Source of the DNA: JAGVPT01 sp963827085
GTDB taxonomy: Bacteria; Bacteroidota; Ignavibacteria; UBA10030; UBA8401
Length of the DNA: 64,000 nucleotides
NCBI GenBank assembly: GCA_963827085.1
Contig: CAWGZY010000003.1
Coordinates: 496,001 to 560,000, forward strand
Direction: 5' to 3'
Part shown: positions 17,285 through 24,738 of the stretch, in pieces
How the letters are laid out: each line of letters begins with the position of its first letter
Numbering within the stretch: position 1 is the first letter of the stretch
The notes under the pieces: model-generated
What the model was told of the DNA's origin: nothing
Seen by the model: only the letters and a program-made list of their open reading frames with translations
Database searches by the model: none
Made by a program: the position numbers and the translations under genes

Positions 17285-18334
17285 TTCCTTATCGACAGCT
17301 ATCCCTCGGAATGGATTAATCTTTTCCAGCCACGGAGTCTTTTTGTCGGACAGAAATACTTCAATAAGCAGCAAAACCAGCGCCACTCCTATAAAATACT
17401 GAAATTGGTCTTCAAAATCAGTGAATTGTTTTGTCCCGAATTCGCTTTTCTGCAGCGCATTCACTTCTTTATAGATCGCATCCAGTTCATCCTGGCTGTT
17501 CGTCGCCCGGAAATACTTCCCGTTCCCGAGCGTTGCAATTTTTTCGAGCGTTGTTTCATCCAGCTTTGTCAGAACGACATTGCCGGCACGATCCCTTTTG
17601 AAATCAACCTGACGTCCGTTCGCGTCATAGATCGGGATCGGCGCCCCTTCAGGCGAGCCCATTCCTATTGTGTAGATCAAAACGCCTTTCTTTCCCGCAT
17701 CTTCAGCCGGCGCCATGGCATCACCCGCATTATCCTCTCCGTCGGTGATAATAACCAAAACTTTTTTTGTCGGCGTGTCCCAATTGAACGATTTCATCGC
17801 TTGGTCTATCGCACTTCCGATCGCAGTTCCGGGGGTCGGCACCGACTCGACATCCACGACATCCAAAAACAAATTAGCCGCGCTGTAATCTGTCGTCAGC
17901 GGAAATTGCACGTAGCTTTCACCGGAAAAAATGATCAATCCGATCCGGTCGCCGCCCAGCCGGTTGATGAGATTGCCGATTTCATATTTCGCTTTTGCAA
18001 GGCGGTTCGGCTTGACATCTTCAGCCTTCATCGAAAGAGAAACATCGAGCGCGATGAAAATATCGACCCCTTCCTGTTTCACTTCTTCCTGACGGATGCC
18101 GACCTGAGGGTTCGCAAGCCCCACAATGATGAACGAAATTGCTGCGATCAAGAGCACAGATTTTGTCGCTCGTTTGGCCCCGCTCGAATCCGAGGCAAGC
18201 CGCTCAAACATCCCTGAAGAGGAAAATTTCTCCCTCGCCGCCTTCCGTTTCCTGCTCACAAACCAGAAGAGTGCAACTGTCAGCGGAACGAGGAGAAGCC
18301 AATACAAATATTCAGGATGTGCGAATCGTATCAT
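17279..18334 (-). CDS. batB: BatB: von Willebrand factor A membrane protein
   Basis: A 351-residue protein with two N-terminal membrane segments, a VWA domain and a C-terminal membrane segment (YFIGVALVLLLIEVFL). The metal-ion-dependent adhesion site is intact: DVSLS at residues 97-101, the Thr-containing PGTAIGSAID block, and the ITDGED block. This is the standard BatA/BatB layout, with the VWA domain in the periplasm. It pairs with batA, 72 bp upstream, and the two probably form a complex in the membrane. Confidence 0.9.
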   Translation of the reverse strand: MIRFAHPEYLYWLLLVPLTVALFWFVSRKRKAAREKFSSSGMFERLASDSSGAKRATKSVLLIAAISFIIVGLANPQVGIRQEEVKQEGVDIFIALDVSLSMKAEDVKPNRLAKAKYEIGNLINRLGGDRIGLIIFSGESYVQFPLTTDYSAANLFLDVVDVESVPTPGTAIGSAIDQAMKSFNWDTPTKKVLVIITDGEDNAGDAMAPAEDAGKKGVLIYTIGMGSPEGAPIPIYDANGRQVDFKRDRAGNVVLTKLDETTLEKIATLGNGKYFRATNSQDELDAIYKEVNALQKSEFGTKQFTDFEDQFQYFIGVALVLLLIEVFLSDKKTPWLEKINPFRGIAVDKEQ

Positions 18335-18379
18335 TAGTTCTTAGTGCGTGGTGCTTAGTTCGGAGTCCGTGGTCAACGG
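18331..18379. repeat. Heptanucleotide tandem repeat between batA and batB
   Basis: 7-mers in phase: ATCATTA, GTTCTTA, GTGCGTG, GTGCTTA, GTTCGGA, GTCCGTG, GTCAACG. Sequence varies but the phase and the leading GT are kept. It fills most of the spacer. Confidence 0.6.
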
Positions 18380-18406
18380 TGTTTAAACTTCGAAACCGTT
18401 ACTCGG

Positions 18407-19399
18407 TTACGGCAGCTTCCTCAACCATGTTTTCGATATTCCAATGTCGACCATCAGCAGAAACAATGCGAGCCCAACGTAAGGATAAAACAGCTCGGCA
18501 AACCGCCTATAGGAACGAACTTCAATCCGGGTTTTCTCGAGCCGGTCAATTTCCTTGTAGATTTTTTCCAGTGTGGTGTTGTCAGTTGCGCGGAAATATT
18601 TCCCGTCCGTCAACGCTGCGATCTTCATCAATGCATTCTCATCCAGATCCACCGGCATCATTTGGTACCGGATTCCGAACGGCGTTTGGGCGGGATAGGG
18701 CGCTTCGCCGATCGTTCCCATACCCACGGTATAGACTCGAATTCCGTACGACGCGGCGATTTGTGCGGCCGTTGTCGGGTCGATCTCGCCCCGATTGTTC
18801 ACTCCGTCAGTCAGCAGGATAATGATCTTGCTTTTCGATTTACTGTCTTTCAACCGGTTCACGGCGTTTGCAATTCCGAGCCCGATAGCAGTGCCGTCTT
18901 CAATCATACCGGGCTTGACGACCTTGAGCAGATTCTTCAGAACGGCATAATCGACAGTGAGAGGGCATTGCGTGAAACTTTCCGACGAAAAAATGACGAG
19001 CCCGATGCGGTCGTTCGTCCGTCCGTTAATAAACTCCTGCGCCACCGCTTTCGCAGCTTCAACACGATTCGGATGAAAATCTTCCGCGATCATGCTGCCG
19101 GAAATATCAAGTGCCAGAACGATATCGATTCCTTCGCTATAAACATTCTCTCCGTGCGAGGTCGACTGGGGACGGGCAAGAGCGAAGATCAACAGCGCGA
19201 GCGCGGCCATTCGAAGGATGAACGGGAGGTGCCGGGCACGCTCCTTCCGCGTAGACGATATTTCTGAAAATGGCGTAAGGCTCGAGAACCGCACATCGCT
19301 TTCGCGGTATTTCTGGCGGAAGTAATACCACACCGACAGCGCGGGAATCAACAGCAATAGGAAGAGGAAGCCTTTGTTCGCAAACGTCACATCAAACAT
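18407..19399 (-). CDS. batA: BatA: von Willebrand factor A membrane protein
   Basis: A 330-residue VWA protein. I start at ATG 19399, where GAGGAGGT lies ten bases upstream, rather than the longer frame start at 19498, which would overlap the previous gene by more than 100 bp. It has two N-terminal membrane segments, MIDAS residues DISGS at 98-102, DGTAIGLGIA and LLTDGVNNRG, and a last membrane segment (YPYVGLALFLLMVDI). It overlaps the stop of the upstream membrane-protein gene by 8 bp. Standard Bat operon partner of batB. Confidence 0.9.
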   Translation of the reverse strand: MFDVTFANKGFLFLLLLIPALSVWYYFRQKYRESDVRFSSLTPFSEISSTRKERARHLPFILRMAALALLIFALARPQSTSHGENVYSEGIDIVLALDISGSMIAEDFHPNRVEAAKAVAQEFINGRTNDRIGLVIFSSESFTQCPLTVDYAVLKNLLKVVKPGMIEDGTAIGLGIANAVNRLKDSKSKSKIIILLTDGVNNRGEIDPTTAAQIAASYGIRVYTVGMGTIGEAPYPAQTPFGIRYQMMPVDLDENALMKIAALTDGKYFRATDNTTLEKIYKEIDRLEKTRIEVRSYRRFAELFYPYVGLALFLLMVDIGISKTWLRKLP

Positions 19400-20354
19400 T
19401 CTGCGGCACCTCCTCTTTCGGCTTCGTGCGCTCAACAATATCCAGCGCTTGCGGAATGACGGCTTCGTTTTCTGAAGGCACAGGCGTATATTTTGCAAAC
19501 TTCACAAGGTCAGCGTCAATGAAGAACGCTTCAATCAACTTTGTAACGTCCTTATCCAAGGTAAACCGCTTGAGCGCTGCAAAAACTTCATCCGAGGTCA
19601 GTTCCAGGGCCATAATTCCGTACCGTCCCTCAAAATACTGCCGAATAATTTCCGTCGCTTCCGAGTAAAAAGCTTTAACATCTCCCTGCTGCCATACTCG
19701 TTTCTCTTTCAATTCTTTCAATCGGATCATCGCCTGGATGTGCGGCGGAACCTTCGGCGCATCCTCTTCAACAATTTCTCCGGCTTTCCTTTTTCTCTTT
19801 CTATAAAAATAGTATCCGCCGTAGATAAGCGCAGCAATCGCAAGAAGAATTCCCGCATACAGAGCGATTTCCTTCCACGTCAACGGAACGCTGAGCGGCG
19901 GTTTGATATCTTTGATGGCTTTCGAGGTGTCAACTTCGACAGAAGAAACTCGTATTGTAATCGGATCGGATTGGACATAGTGCCGTGTTGTGTCAGGTGG
20001 ATGCACGTACGCGATCAAAATTGGAGGAATAACAAACGAGCCCGAATCGTACGCCGACAACGTCACCTTCCGTCCATCCGCAACCATCCCGCTCGCACCG
20101 ACCCGAGGCAGTGTGTCAAGGCGGACAATCTCAAAAACGCCGAGCGTATCCTTGAACTCACTCCACAAAATATTTACCGAATCCGCATGCCTCACCTGCA
20201 CCGTCAGGTTCAACCAGTCGCCCATTGTAATATGGGTTGAATCGGCACTTGCCGTGACCGAAACGTCCTGACTGAGAAGAATCGTAGTGTGAACGGCAAG
20301 GAGGATAACGACGGCGCTGGAATACGCTGCAAAGCTCTTCAACTGAATTTTCAT
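19392..20354 (-). CDS. Bat-operon membrane protein of unknown function (DUF4381-like layout)
   Basis: A 320-residue protein: signal peptide, a periplasmic Ig-like part (VTASADSTHITMGDWLNLTV ...), one membrane segment near residue 170 (IALYAGILLAIAALIYGGYY), a basic stop-transfer KRKRK, and a cytoplasmic helical tail containing FYSEATEIIRQYFEGRYGI. The tail resembles the C-terminal tail of BatD (FYAEISRALWAYVSDKLSI), so the two may share ancestry. It sits between DUF58 and batA, a place where Bacteroidota often carry such a gene. No enzyme motif is visible. Confidence 0.75.
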   Translation of the reverse strand: MKIQLKSFAAYSSAVVILLAVHTTILLSQDVSVTASADSTHITMGDWLNLTVQVRHADSVNILWSEFKDTLGVFEIVRLDTLPRVGASGMVADGRKVTLSAYDSGSFVIPPILIAYVHPPDTTRHYVQSDPITIRVSSVEVDTSKAIKDIKPPLSVPLTWKEIALYAGILLAIAALIYGGYYFYRKRKRKAGEIVEEDAPKVPPHIQAMIRLKELKEKRVWQQGDVKAFYSEATEIIRQYFEGRYGIMALELTSDEVFAALKRFTLDKDVTKLIEAFFIDADLVKFAKYTPVPSENEAVIPQALDIVERTKPKEEVPQNV

Positions 20355-20383
20355 TACTTCCTAGCTGATTTCCAATACAATTG

Positions 20384-21259
20384 TCACAGCCGCTGTTCCC
20401 GAAGTTTAAAAAAATCGACCAGCGGCTTGATATACGGATTCTGAATATGGATGTCGATCCTGTCAACTTTGGTCGACAGAAATAATTTCTTTAACCGCTC
20501 TTCGTGCTGCTGCCAGTAGTAGCGAAACGCCTGCTGGATATGAATGTTGCTTGTGTCGACCCAGCGTTCGCGCCCCGACTCGGCGTCCTTCATTTTCACA
20601 AGACCGATCCTCGGCATTTCGCGCTCGCGCGGGTCCTGCATCGTAATGGCGATAACGTCGTGTTTCTTACTCACGATGCGGAGCGCCGCGTCGTAGCCCT
20701 CGTCGATAAAATCCGAGATCAGAAACGTTATTGAACGCTTCTTGATGACGGAATTCAAATACTGAAGCGCGCCTTTGATATCCGTGCCGCCCCCCTTTGG
20801 TTCAAACGAAAGGAGATCGCGCACGATGCGGAGGATATGCGCTTTCCCTTTCTTCGGCGGAATAAACTTTTCGATCTTGTCGGTAAAAAGAATGAGCCCG
20901 ACCTTGTCGTTGTTGCGAATCGCCGAGAATGCCAGCACCGCGCAGATTTCGGTTGCGATTTCATTCTTCATCGCCACAGCCGTCCCGAAATTTTCGGAGC
21001 GGCTCAGGTCGACGAGCAGCATCACCGTCAGCTCGCGCTCTTCCTCAAAAATTTTGACAAACGGATGATTGAACCGGGCAGAGACATTCCAATCAATCGA
21101 GCGGATATCGTCTCCATACTGGTATTCGCGGACTTCGGAAAATTCCATTCCGCGCCCCTTAAAGACCGAGTGGTATTCGCCGGAGAACACCTGATTCACC
21201 AGTCCGCGCGTCTTGATTTCAATCTGCCGTACTTTTTTAAGAAGCTCTTGAGTAGTCAT
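20384..21259 (-). CDS. DUF58 protein with a VWA-like fold, Bat operon
   Basis: A 291-residue cytoplasmic DUF58 protein. The hallmark block REYQYGDDIRSIDWNVSAR is at residues 44-62, and a VWA-type metal site DLSRS at 84-88 is followed by SDFIDEGYDAALRIVSKKHD. It is second in the operon after moxR, 86 bp downstream. MoxR-DUF58-VWA sets are thought to act together as chaperone or metal-insertion systems; that is family knowledge, not shown here. Confidence 0.9.
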   Translation of the reverse strand: MTTQELLKKVRQIEIKTRGLVNQVFSGEYHSVFKGRGMEFSEVREYQYGDDIRSIDWNVSARFNHPFVKIFEEERELTVMLLVDLSRSENFGTAVAMKNEIATEICAVLAFSAIRNNDKVGLILFTDKIEKFIPPKKGKAHILRIVRDLLSFEPKGGGTDIKGALQYLNSVIKKRSITFLISDFIDEGYDAALRIVSKKHDVIAITMQDPREREMPRIGLVKMKDAESGRERWVDTSNIHIQQAFRYYWQQHEERLKKLFLSTKVDRIDIHIQNPYIKPLVDFFKLREQRL

Positions 21260-21309
21260 TTGTTGCGGCCTTTGGCTTTTAGTAGTTCGATTATTGCCGA
21301 AGACCTTTC

Positions 21310-21344
21310 AATTTTTAATTCTTAATTCAAAATTCTTAATTGCT
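21310..21344. repeat. Heptanucleotide tandem repeat between moxR and DUF58
   Basis: Five 7-mers in phase: AATTTTT, AATTCTT, AATTCAA, AATTCTT, AATTGCT. It lies immediately downstream of the moxR coding region. Confidence 0.7.
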
Positions 21345-21345
21345 C

Positions 21346-22335
21346 TCACGGTACTTCAATCTTATTCAGAATCTCCTGCACAATATTCTCCGAGGTCACT
21401 TCTTCCGCTTCAGCCTCGTACGTTACGGCGACACGGTGCCGCAGCACGTCGAGACTGACAGCGCGCACGTCTTCGGGGATAACATAGCCGCGCCGTTTGA
21501 TGAACGCATACGCTTTCGCTCCCAGCGCAAGATTAATAGTCGCACGGGGCGATGCGCCGTAACTGATCAATTGGGCGATGCCCGGAATTCCGTACTCTTT
21601 CGGGTTGCGGGTAGCAAAAACAATTTCCAGAATGTACCGCTCGATCTTTTCGTCCATATAAATTTCCCCCATCACTCCGCGTGCCTTCATAATATCTTTT
21701 GTTGATACAACAGGCTTGACCTGAATTTCCGTTCCGTTGACGTTTTGCCGCATAATCTGAAGCTCTTCTTCCTTAGTAGGATAGTCGATCTTCACCTTCA
21801 GCATGAAACGATCGACCTGTGCTTCGGGCAGCGGATATGTCCCTTCCTGCTCGATCGGGTTTTGCGTCGCCAGCACAAGGAACGGTTCTTCGAGTTTAAA
21901 CGTTTCTTCTCCTATAGTCACTTGACGTTCCTGCATCGCTTCGAGCAATGCACTTTGTACTTTCGCCGGTGAACGGTTGATTTCATCGGCTAGGATGAAA
22001 TTAGCAAAAATCGGCCCCTTCTTTGTCTGAAATTTTGAATCCTTTTGATTGTAGATAAGCGTTCCGACCAGATCGGCAGGGAGCAAATCGGGAGTAAACT
22101 GAATTCGCTGGAACTTCGCCTGGATTGCTGCTGCAAGAGTTTTTACAGCCATGGTCTTCGCGAGACCCGGGACTCCTTCGAGCAGAATGTGTCCATTAGA
22201 AAGCAGGCCGATGAGCAATCGCTCCATCATATTTTTCTGTCCGACAATGACTTTCCCGACTTCCATCGTGAGCAGGTCGACAAACGCACTTTCGCGCTGG
22301 ATCTTCTCGTTAATAGCTTTAATATCGTGCTCCAT
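21346..22335 (-). CDS. MoxR-family AAA+ ATPase, first gene of the Bat operon
   Basis: A 329-residue MoxR ATPase with Walker A GVPGLAKT (54-61), Walker B FILADEINR (D117-E118), the sensor region VLATQNPIEQEGTYPLPEAQ, and the arginine-containing ASPRATINLALGAKAYAF in the lid. ATP-driven chaperone acting with the downstream VWA proteins. GGAGG lies four bases before its ATG. A candidate Bacteroidota-type promoter lies about 80-115 bp upstream, making this the likely start of a moxR-to-batE transcript. Confidence 0.95.
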   Translation of the reverse strand: MEHDIKAINEKIQRESAFVDLLTMEVGKVIVGQKNMMERLLIGLLSNGHILLEGVPGLAKTMAVKTLAAAIQAKFQRIQFTPDLLPADLVGTLIYNQKDSKFQTKKGPIFANFILADEINRSPAKVQSALLEAMQERQVTIGEETFKLEEPFLVLATQNPIEQEGTYPLPEAQVDRFMLKVKIDYPTKEEELQIMRQNVNGTEIQVKPVVSTKDIMKARGVMGEIYMDEKIERYILEIVFATRNPKEYGIPGIAQLISYGASPRATINLALGAKAYAFIKRRGYVIPEDVRAVSLDVLRHRVAVTYEAEAEEVTSENIVQEILNKIEVP

Positions 22336-22394
22336 TCAACCTCCGAACATGAATAAACAAGCGTAATTGTATGGCAATTTTGAAGTTAGACTGC

Positions 22395-22474
22395 TCCTAA
22401 TTTAAAAATGTTCCGCTTAAAACCAAATTTAGGTGGATGAATTTGGTTTCAATGAAAATAATTTGTAGTTAGGC
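22395..22474. other. Candidate attC-like recombination site upstream of the DHFR gene
   Basis: Ends in GTTAGGC (22468-22474), the core-site form of integron attC. A hairpin AAACCAAATT/AATTTGGTTT lies inside, and TCCTAAT (22395-22401) is a poor partner for the core. The right-hand core is convincing because of its match to 23061-23072; the left-hand end is not. A candidate bat promoter overlaps this stretch on the minus strand. Confidence 0.35.
22424..22452 (-). promoter_or_regulatory. Candidate Bacteroidota-type promoter for the moxR-bat operon
   Basis: On the minus strand TTG (22450-22452), an 18-base spacer, then TAAATTTG (22424-22431). This fits TTG-N17-23-TAnnTTTG, known from Flavobacterium. 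It would give a leader of about 80 nt. Confidence 0.45.
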
Positions 22475-22501
22475 GGCGCAAGCACACCATACGAGGACAG
22501 T

Positions 22502-23071
22502 ATGCGGAAAGTGTTATTTGCTATGTCGGTATCAGTCGATGGCTTCGTCGAAACAGCTAAGGGCGATATAGGCTGGGGTTCTCCCGACCCTGAATTGGCG
22601 CAACACGTCATCGATCGGGAGAGCACAATCGATACTCATCTCTACGGACGGCGACTGTACGAAACCATGTTTCCATATTGGCCAAACGCAGCTGAAGATC
22701 CCTCAGCAACAAAATTCGATATCGAATATGCTCGAATCTGGAAGGAAAGAAGGAAAATCGTGTTTTCGAAGACCCTTGCTCAAGTTGGCGGGAATTGTCA
22801 ATTATTCAGAGGGAATATCCCAGAAGAGATCAACAAGCTAAAAGCACAACCGGGAAAGGACATGTTTGTCGGTGGTCCCAATCTTGCTTCGACCTTCATG
22901 AAACTCGGCTTGATCGATGAATATTGGCTATACGTCTACCCAATTATTCTTGGGAGCGGCAAACCGATGTTTCCGCACTTGGGCGACAGGATAAACCTAA
23001 AGCTCATTGAAACGCACAGATTTGGTTCCGGAGTCGTTCTTCTCAAATTAGCGAACAAGGGCGCCGCCTAA
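22502..23071 (+). CDS. Dihydrofolate-reductase-fold (RibD C-terminal family) protein, cassette-like
   Basis: A 189-residue DHFR-fold protein of the RibD_C/YwjB kind: KVLFAMSVSVDGFVETAKGD at the N-terminus, a LYGRRLYETMFPYW helix, and the late GKDMFVGGPNLASTFMKLGL and YPIILGSGKPMF segments. Probably NADPH-dependent, substrate unknown; it is not a canonical folA. AGGA lies five bases before the ATG. The gene is tightly enclosed by GTTAGGCGGCGC (22468-22479) and its exact reverse complement (23061-23072), and its TAA stop is part of the GCCTAAC core. That layout is typical of an integron gene cassette. No integrase is in the window. Confidence 0.85.
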   Translation: MRKVLFAMSVSVDGFVETAKGDIGWGSPDPELAQHVIDRESTIDTHLYGRRLYETMFPYWPNAAEDPSATKFDIEYARIWKERRKIVFSKTLAQVGGNCQLFRGNIPEEINKLKAQPGKDMFVGGPNLASTFMKLGLIDEYWLYVYPIILGSGKPMFPHLGDRINLKLIETHRFGSGVVLLKLANKGAA

Positions 23072-23150
23072 CCAGTCGCTCAAGTCCCGAAGGGATCCCG
23101 TCGGGACTGACGGAACTTTCCGTCGATGATTTGGCATGAGCGAAACAAGC
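23061..23150. other. Candidate attC site after the DHFR gene (degenerate right end)
   Basis: Starts GCGCCGCCTAAC and continues CAGTCGCTCAAGTCCC, much like the left half of classical attC sites. Nested inverted arms are present: TCGCTCA (23076-23082) with TGAGCGA (23137-23143), and GTCCCGA (23084-23090) with TCGGGAC (23101-23107). I find no clear GTTRRRY core at the right end. Confidence 0.45.
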
Positions 23151-23253
23151 AGCTACTATCGGACGCAGATTGCCGCGCGGACTGGCTACCGTCGCAGCGG
23201 CACTTGTCGCCGCAGAAGAAACATTCCACTCACCACCACACATAGGAGGTCAC

Positions 23254-23640
23254 ATGAAACGAGTCACTGGCATCGGCGGCATCTTCTTCAAGGCCAAAGA
23301 CGCTCCATCACTGCAGGCTTGGTACAAGCGGCACTTGGGAATCGATGTCCAAGTCTGGGGCGGAGCTGCCTTCGATTGGACCGATGCTGAGGGTAAGCCG
23401 GTTGCAGGCACAACTGCCTGGTCAATCGATCCGCAAGAAAGTAATCACTTTGCTCCGAGCTCTGCTCCCTTCATGGTCAACTACCGAGTGGAAGACCTCC
23501 ACGCCTTGGTCAAGGCCTTGAAGGAAGAAGGCTGCAATGTGCTCGAGAAGATTGACGAATCCGAGTATGGGAAGTTTGCCTGGGTCATTGATCCAGAGGG
23601 AAACAAGGTCGAGCTATGGGAGCCGCCTCAAGGCCAATGA
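23254..23640 (+). CDS. VOC-fold (glyoxalase/bleomycin-resistance-like) protein
   Basis: A 128-residue vicinal-oxygen-chelate protein: KRVTGIGGIFFKAKDAPSLQ, YKRHLGIDVQVWGGAAF, NYRVEDLHALVKALKEEG and the closing IDPEGNKVELWEPP. The start at ATG 23254 follows a strong AGGAGGT ribosome site; longer frame starts have none. The second VOC repeat pattern is complete, but the enzyme activity cannot be assigned. The gene follows the DHFR cassette in the same direction and has a related 3' flank (23673-23800), so it may be a second, decayed cassette. Confidence 0.85.
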   Translation: MKRVTGIGGIFFKAKDAPSLQAWYKRHLGIDVQVWGGAAFDWTDAEGKPVAGTTAWSIDPQESNHFAPSSAPFMVNYRVEDLHALVKALKEEGCNVLEKIDESEYGKFAWVIDPEGNKVELWEPPQGQ

Positions 23641-23672
23641 GCGGGCTCGTTAGTCACGGATGCGAACTGCGG

Positions 23673-23800
23673 CCTACTCAGTCGCTCACGCTGATCCGAC
23701 TGTGAAACGTCGGGACGGGCTGGAAATAGCCGTCGACGATTTCGCCGCGCGGCTATATGCCGAGAATGATATAACAGCAGATGCGTCCGCGCAACGAACT
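23673..23800. repeat. 3' flank of the VOC gene, related to the 3' flank of the DHFR gene
   Basis: Shares with 23067-23180, in the same order, CCTA..CAGTCGCTCA, CGTCGGGAC, GGAA, CCGTCGA.GATTT and CCGCGCGG. No open core site of GTTAGGC type is seen at its right end; GTTAGTC occurs just before it (23649-23655). Confidence 0.45.
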
Positions 23801-23888
23801 ACATGGAACTGGCTGTTCACTGCCGATTTACGAGTCCGGTTTTTATTTGCCATTTAAAAAATCCCCTTAATTATTAGAGGCTTCTTTT

Positions 23889-24275
23889 ATGATAAAAATG
23901 ATGCTGGCGTATTCTATTCTCTCTCTTCTTTTTGCCGCAGGCTGCAGCGAGAAAAAAGCTGACCCTGCAAAGATCGACGAGGCCACGAAATTTATTGCCG
24001 ATAAAAATTTTGAAAAAGGTATTGCCCTTGTTGACGACCTTGGCAAATCGAACCCGAACGATGAACTCGTCAAGAAGGCCCAGATCGATGCACACATGAA
24101 GTATGCAAATTTCCTCATGTACGAATCAGTGCTACCTCCGAAAGAAAAATACCCGTCGGCATTGCGTCAGTACAGGCTTGTTGCTGCGATCGATCCCGGT
24201 AACGCCGAGGCAAAGGAAAATATCAATATGATTGAAGGCATCTACAATCAGATGGGACGCCCAATTCCGCAGTAA
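23889..24275 (+). CDS. Small lipoprotein with a TPR-like region
   Basis: A 128-residue predicted lipoprotein. The signal MIKMMLAYSILSLLFAAGC ends in a lipobox (FAAGC), so Cys19 should be lipidated. The mature part is helical, with repeats reading ATKFIADKNFEKGIALVDDL and PSALRQYRLVAAIDPGNAEA, consistent with TPR-like packing. Function unknown. It stands directly upstream of tRNA-Val, whose own candidate promoter begins five bases past this stop. Confidence 0.75.
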   Translation: MIKMMLAYSILSLLFAAGCSEKKADPAKIDEATKFIADKNFEKGIALVDDLGKSNPNDELVKKAQIDAHMKYANFLMYESVLPPKEKYPSALRQYRLVAAIDPGNAEAKENINMIEGIYNQMGRPIPQ

Positions 24276-24279
24276 CGAA

Positions 24280-24311
24280 TTTGATTCTTTCTACACTGAT
24301 TTGTATCTTTG
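24280..24311 (+). promoter_or_regulatory. Bacteroidota-type promoter for tRNA-Val
   Basis: TTTG (24280-24283), exactly 20 bases, then TATCTTTG (24304-24311), matching the TTTG / TAnnTTTG consensus known from Bacteroides. Transcription would begin a few bases before the mature tRNA 5' end at 24323. Confidence 0.6.
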
Positions 24312-24322
24312 ATATGAGTCAT

Positions 24323-24397
24323 GGGCGCTTAGCTCAGCTGGTTCAGAGCGTACGCCTCACACGCGTAAGGTCGCAGGTTCGATCCCCGCAGCGCCCA
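24323..24397 (+). tRNA. tRNA-Val (anticodon CAC)
   Basis: A full cloverleaf: acceptor GGGCGCT with AGCGCCC, D stem GCTC/GAGC, anticodon stem TACGC/GCGTA with loop CTCACAC (anticodon CAC at 24358-24360), variable AGGTC, and T arm GCAGG-TTCGATC-CCCGC, which carries one A-C mismatch. Discriminator base A; no encoded CCA. It reads GUG codons. A terminator follows at once. Confidence 0.93.
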
Positions 24398-24561
24398 CTG
24401 AAAGGGAAGAGGAAACTCTTCCTTTTTTTTATTTAGGAAGCAGGTCGAGCGCTTCACAGCGAGATCCGCCGTCCTTTGGCGGATTCGATCCCCGCAGCGC
24501 CCACTGCAAGGGAAGAGGAAACTCTTCCCTTGCTTTATTTAGGAAGCAGGCCGAGCGCTTC
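24378..24561. repeat. Direct duplication of the tRNA-Val 3' end plus terminator (2 x 78 bp)
   Basis: Copy 1 is 24378-24455 and copy 2 is 24484-24561, offset 106 bp with no length change. Both start TTCGATCCCCGCAGCGCCCA, include the GGGAAGAG-GAAA-CTCTTCC hairpin, and end in CGAGCGCTTC. Copy 2 has no tRNA 5' half; in its place is a small hairpin ATCCGCC/GGCGGAT (24464-24484). Confidence 0.85.
24403..24430 (+). terminator. Rho-independent terminator of tRNA-Val
   Basis: GGGAAGAG, loop GAAA, CTCTTCC, then eight T. The duplicated copy at 24509-24537 keeps the stem but has CCCTTGCTTT in place of the T-run. Confidence 0.85.
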
Positions 24562-24738
24562 CAACCAACGTAAAGACTGAATAGAAAATCAGGGGTTCGA
24601 CGCAGAAGATTTGTCTTCTAAAATTCAAAAAGCAATTCACCGTTTTTGCCCTGCCAGATTCGCTGAACAACTTTTTCAATCCATCCAACAGTCCATTATC
24701 ATTCTTTGCCGCACCCTCCCCCGCCGCTTTTATTTTGT

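Noticed and set aside
24484..24508. Possible second tRNA gene
   Set aside because: Only the T arm and acceptor 3' strand are present; no D arm, anticodon arm or 5' acceptor strand. It is a partial copy.
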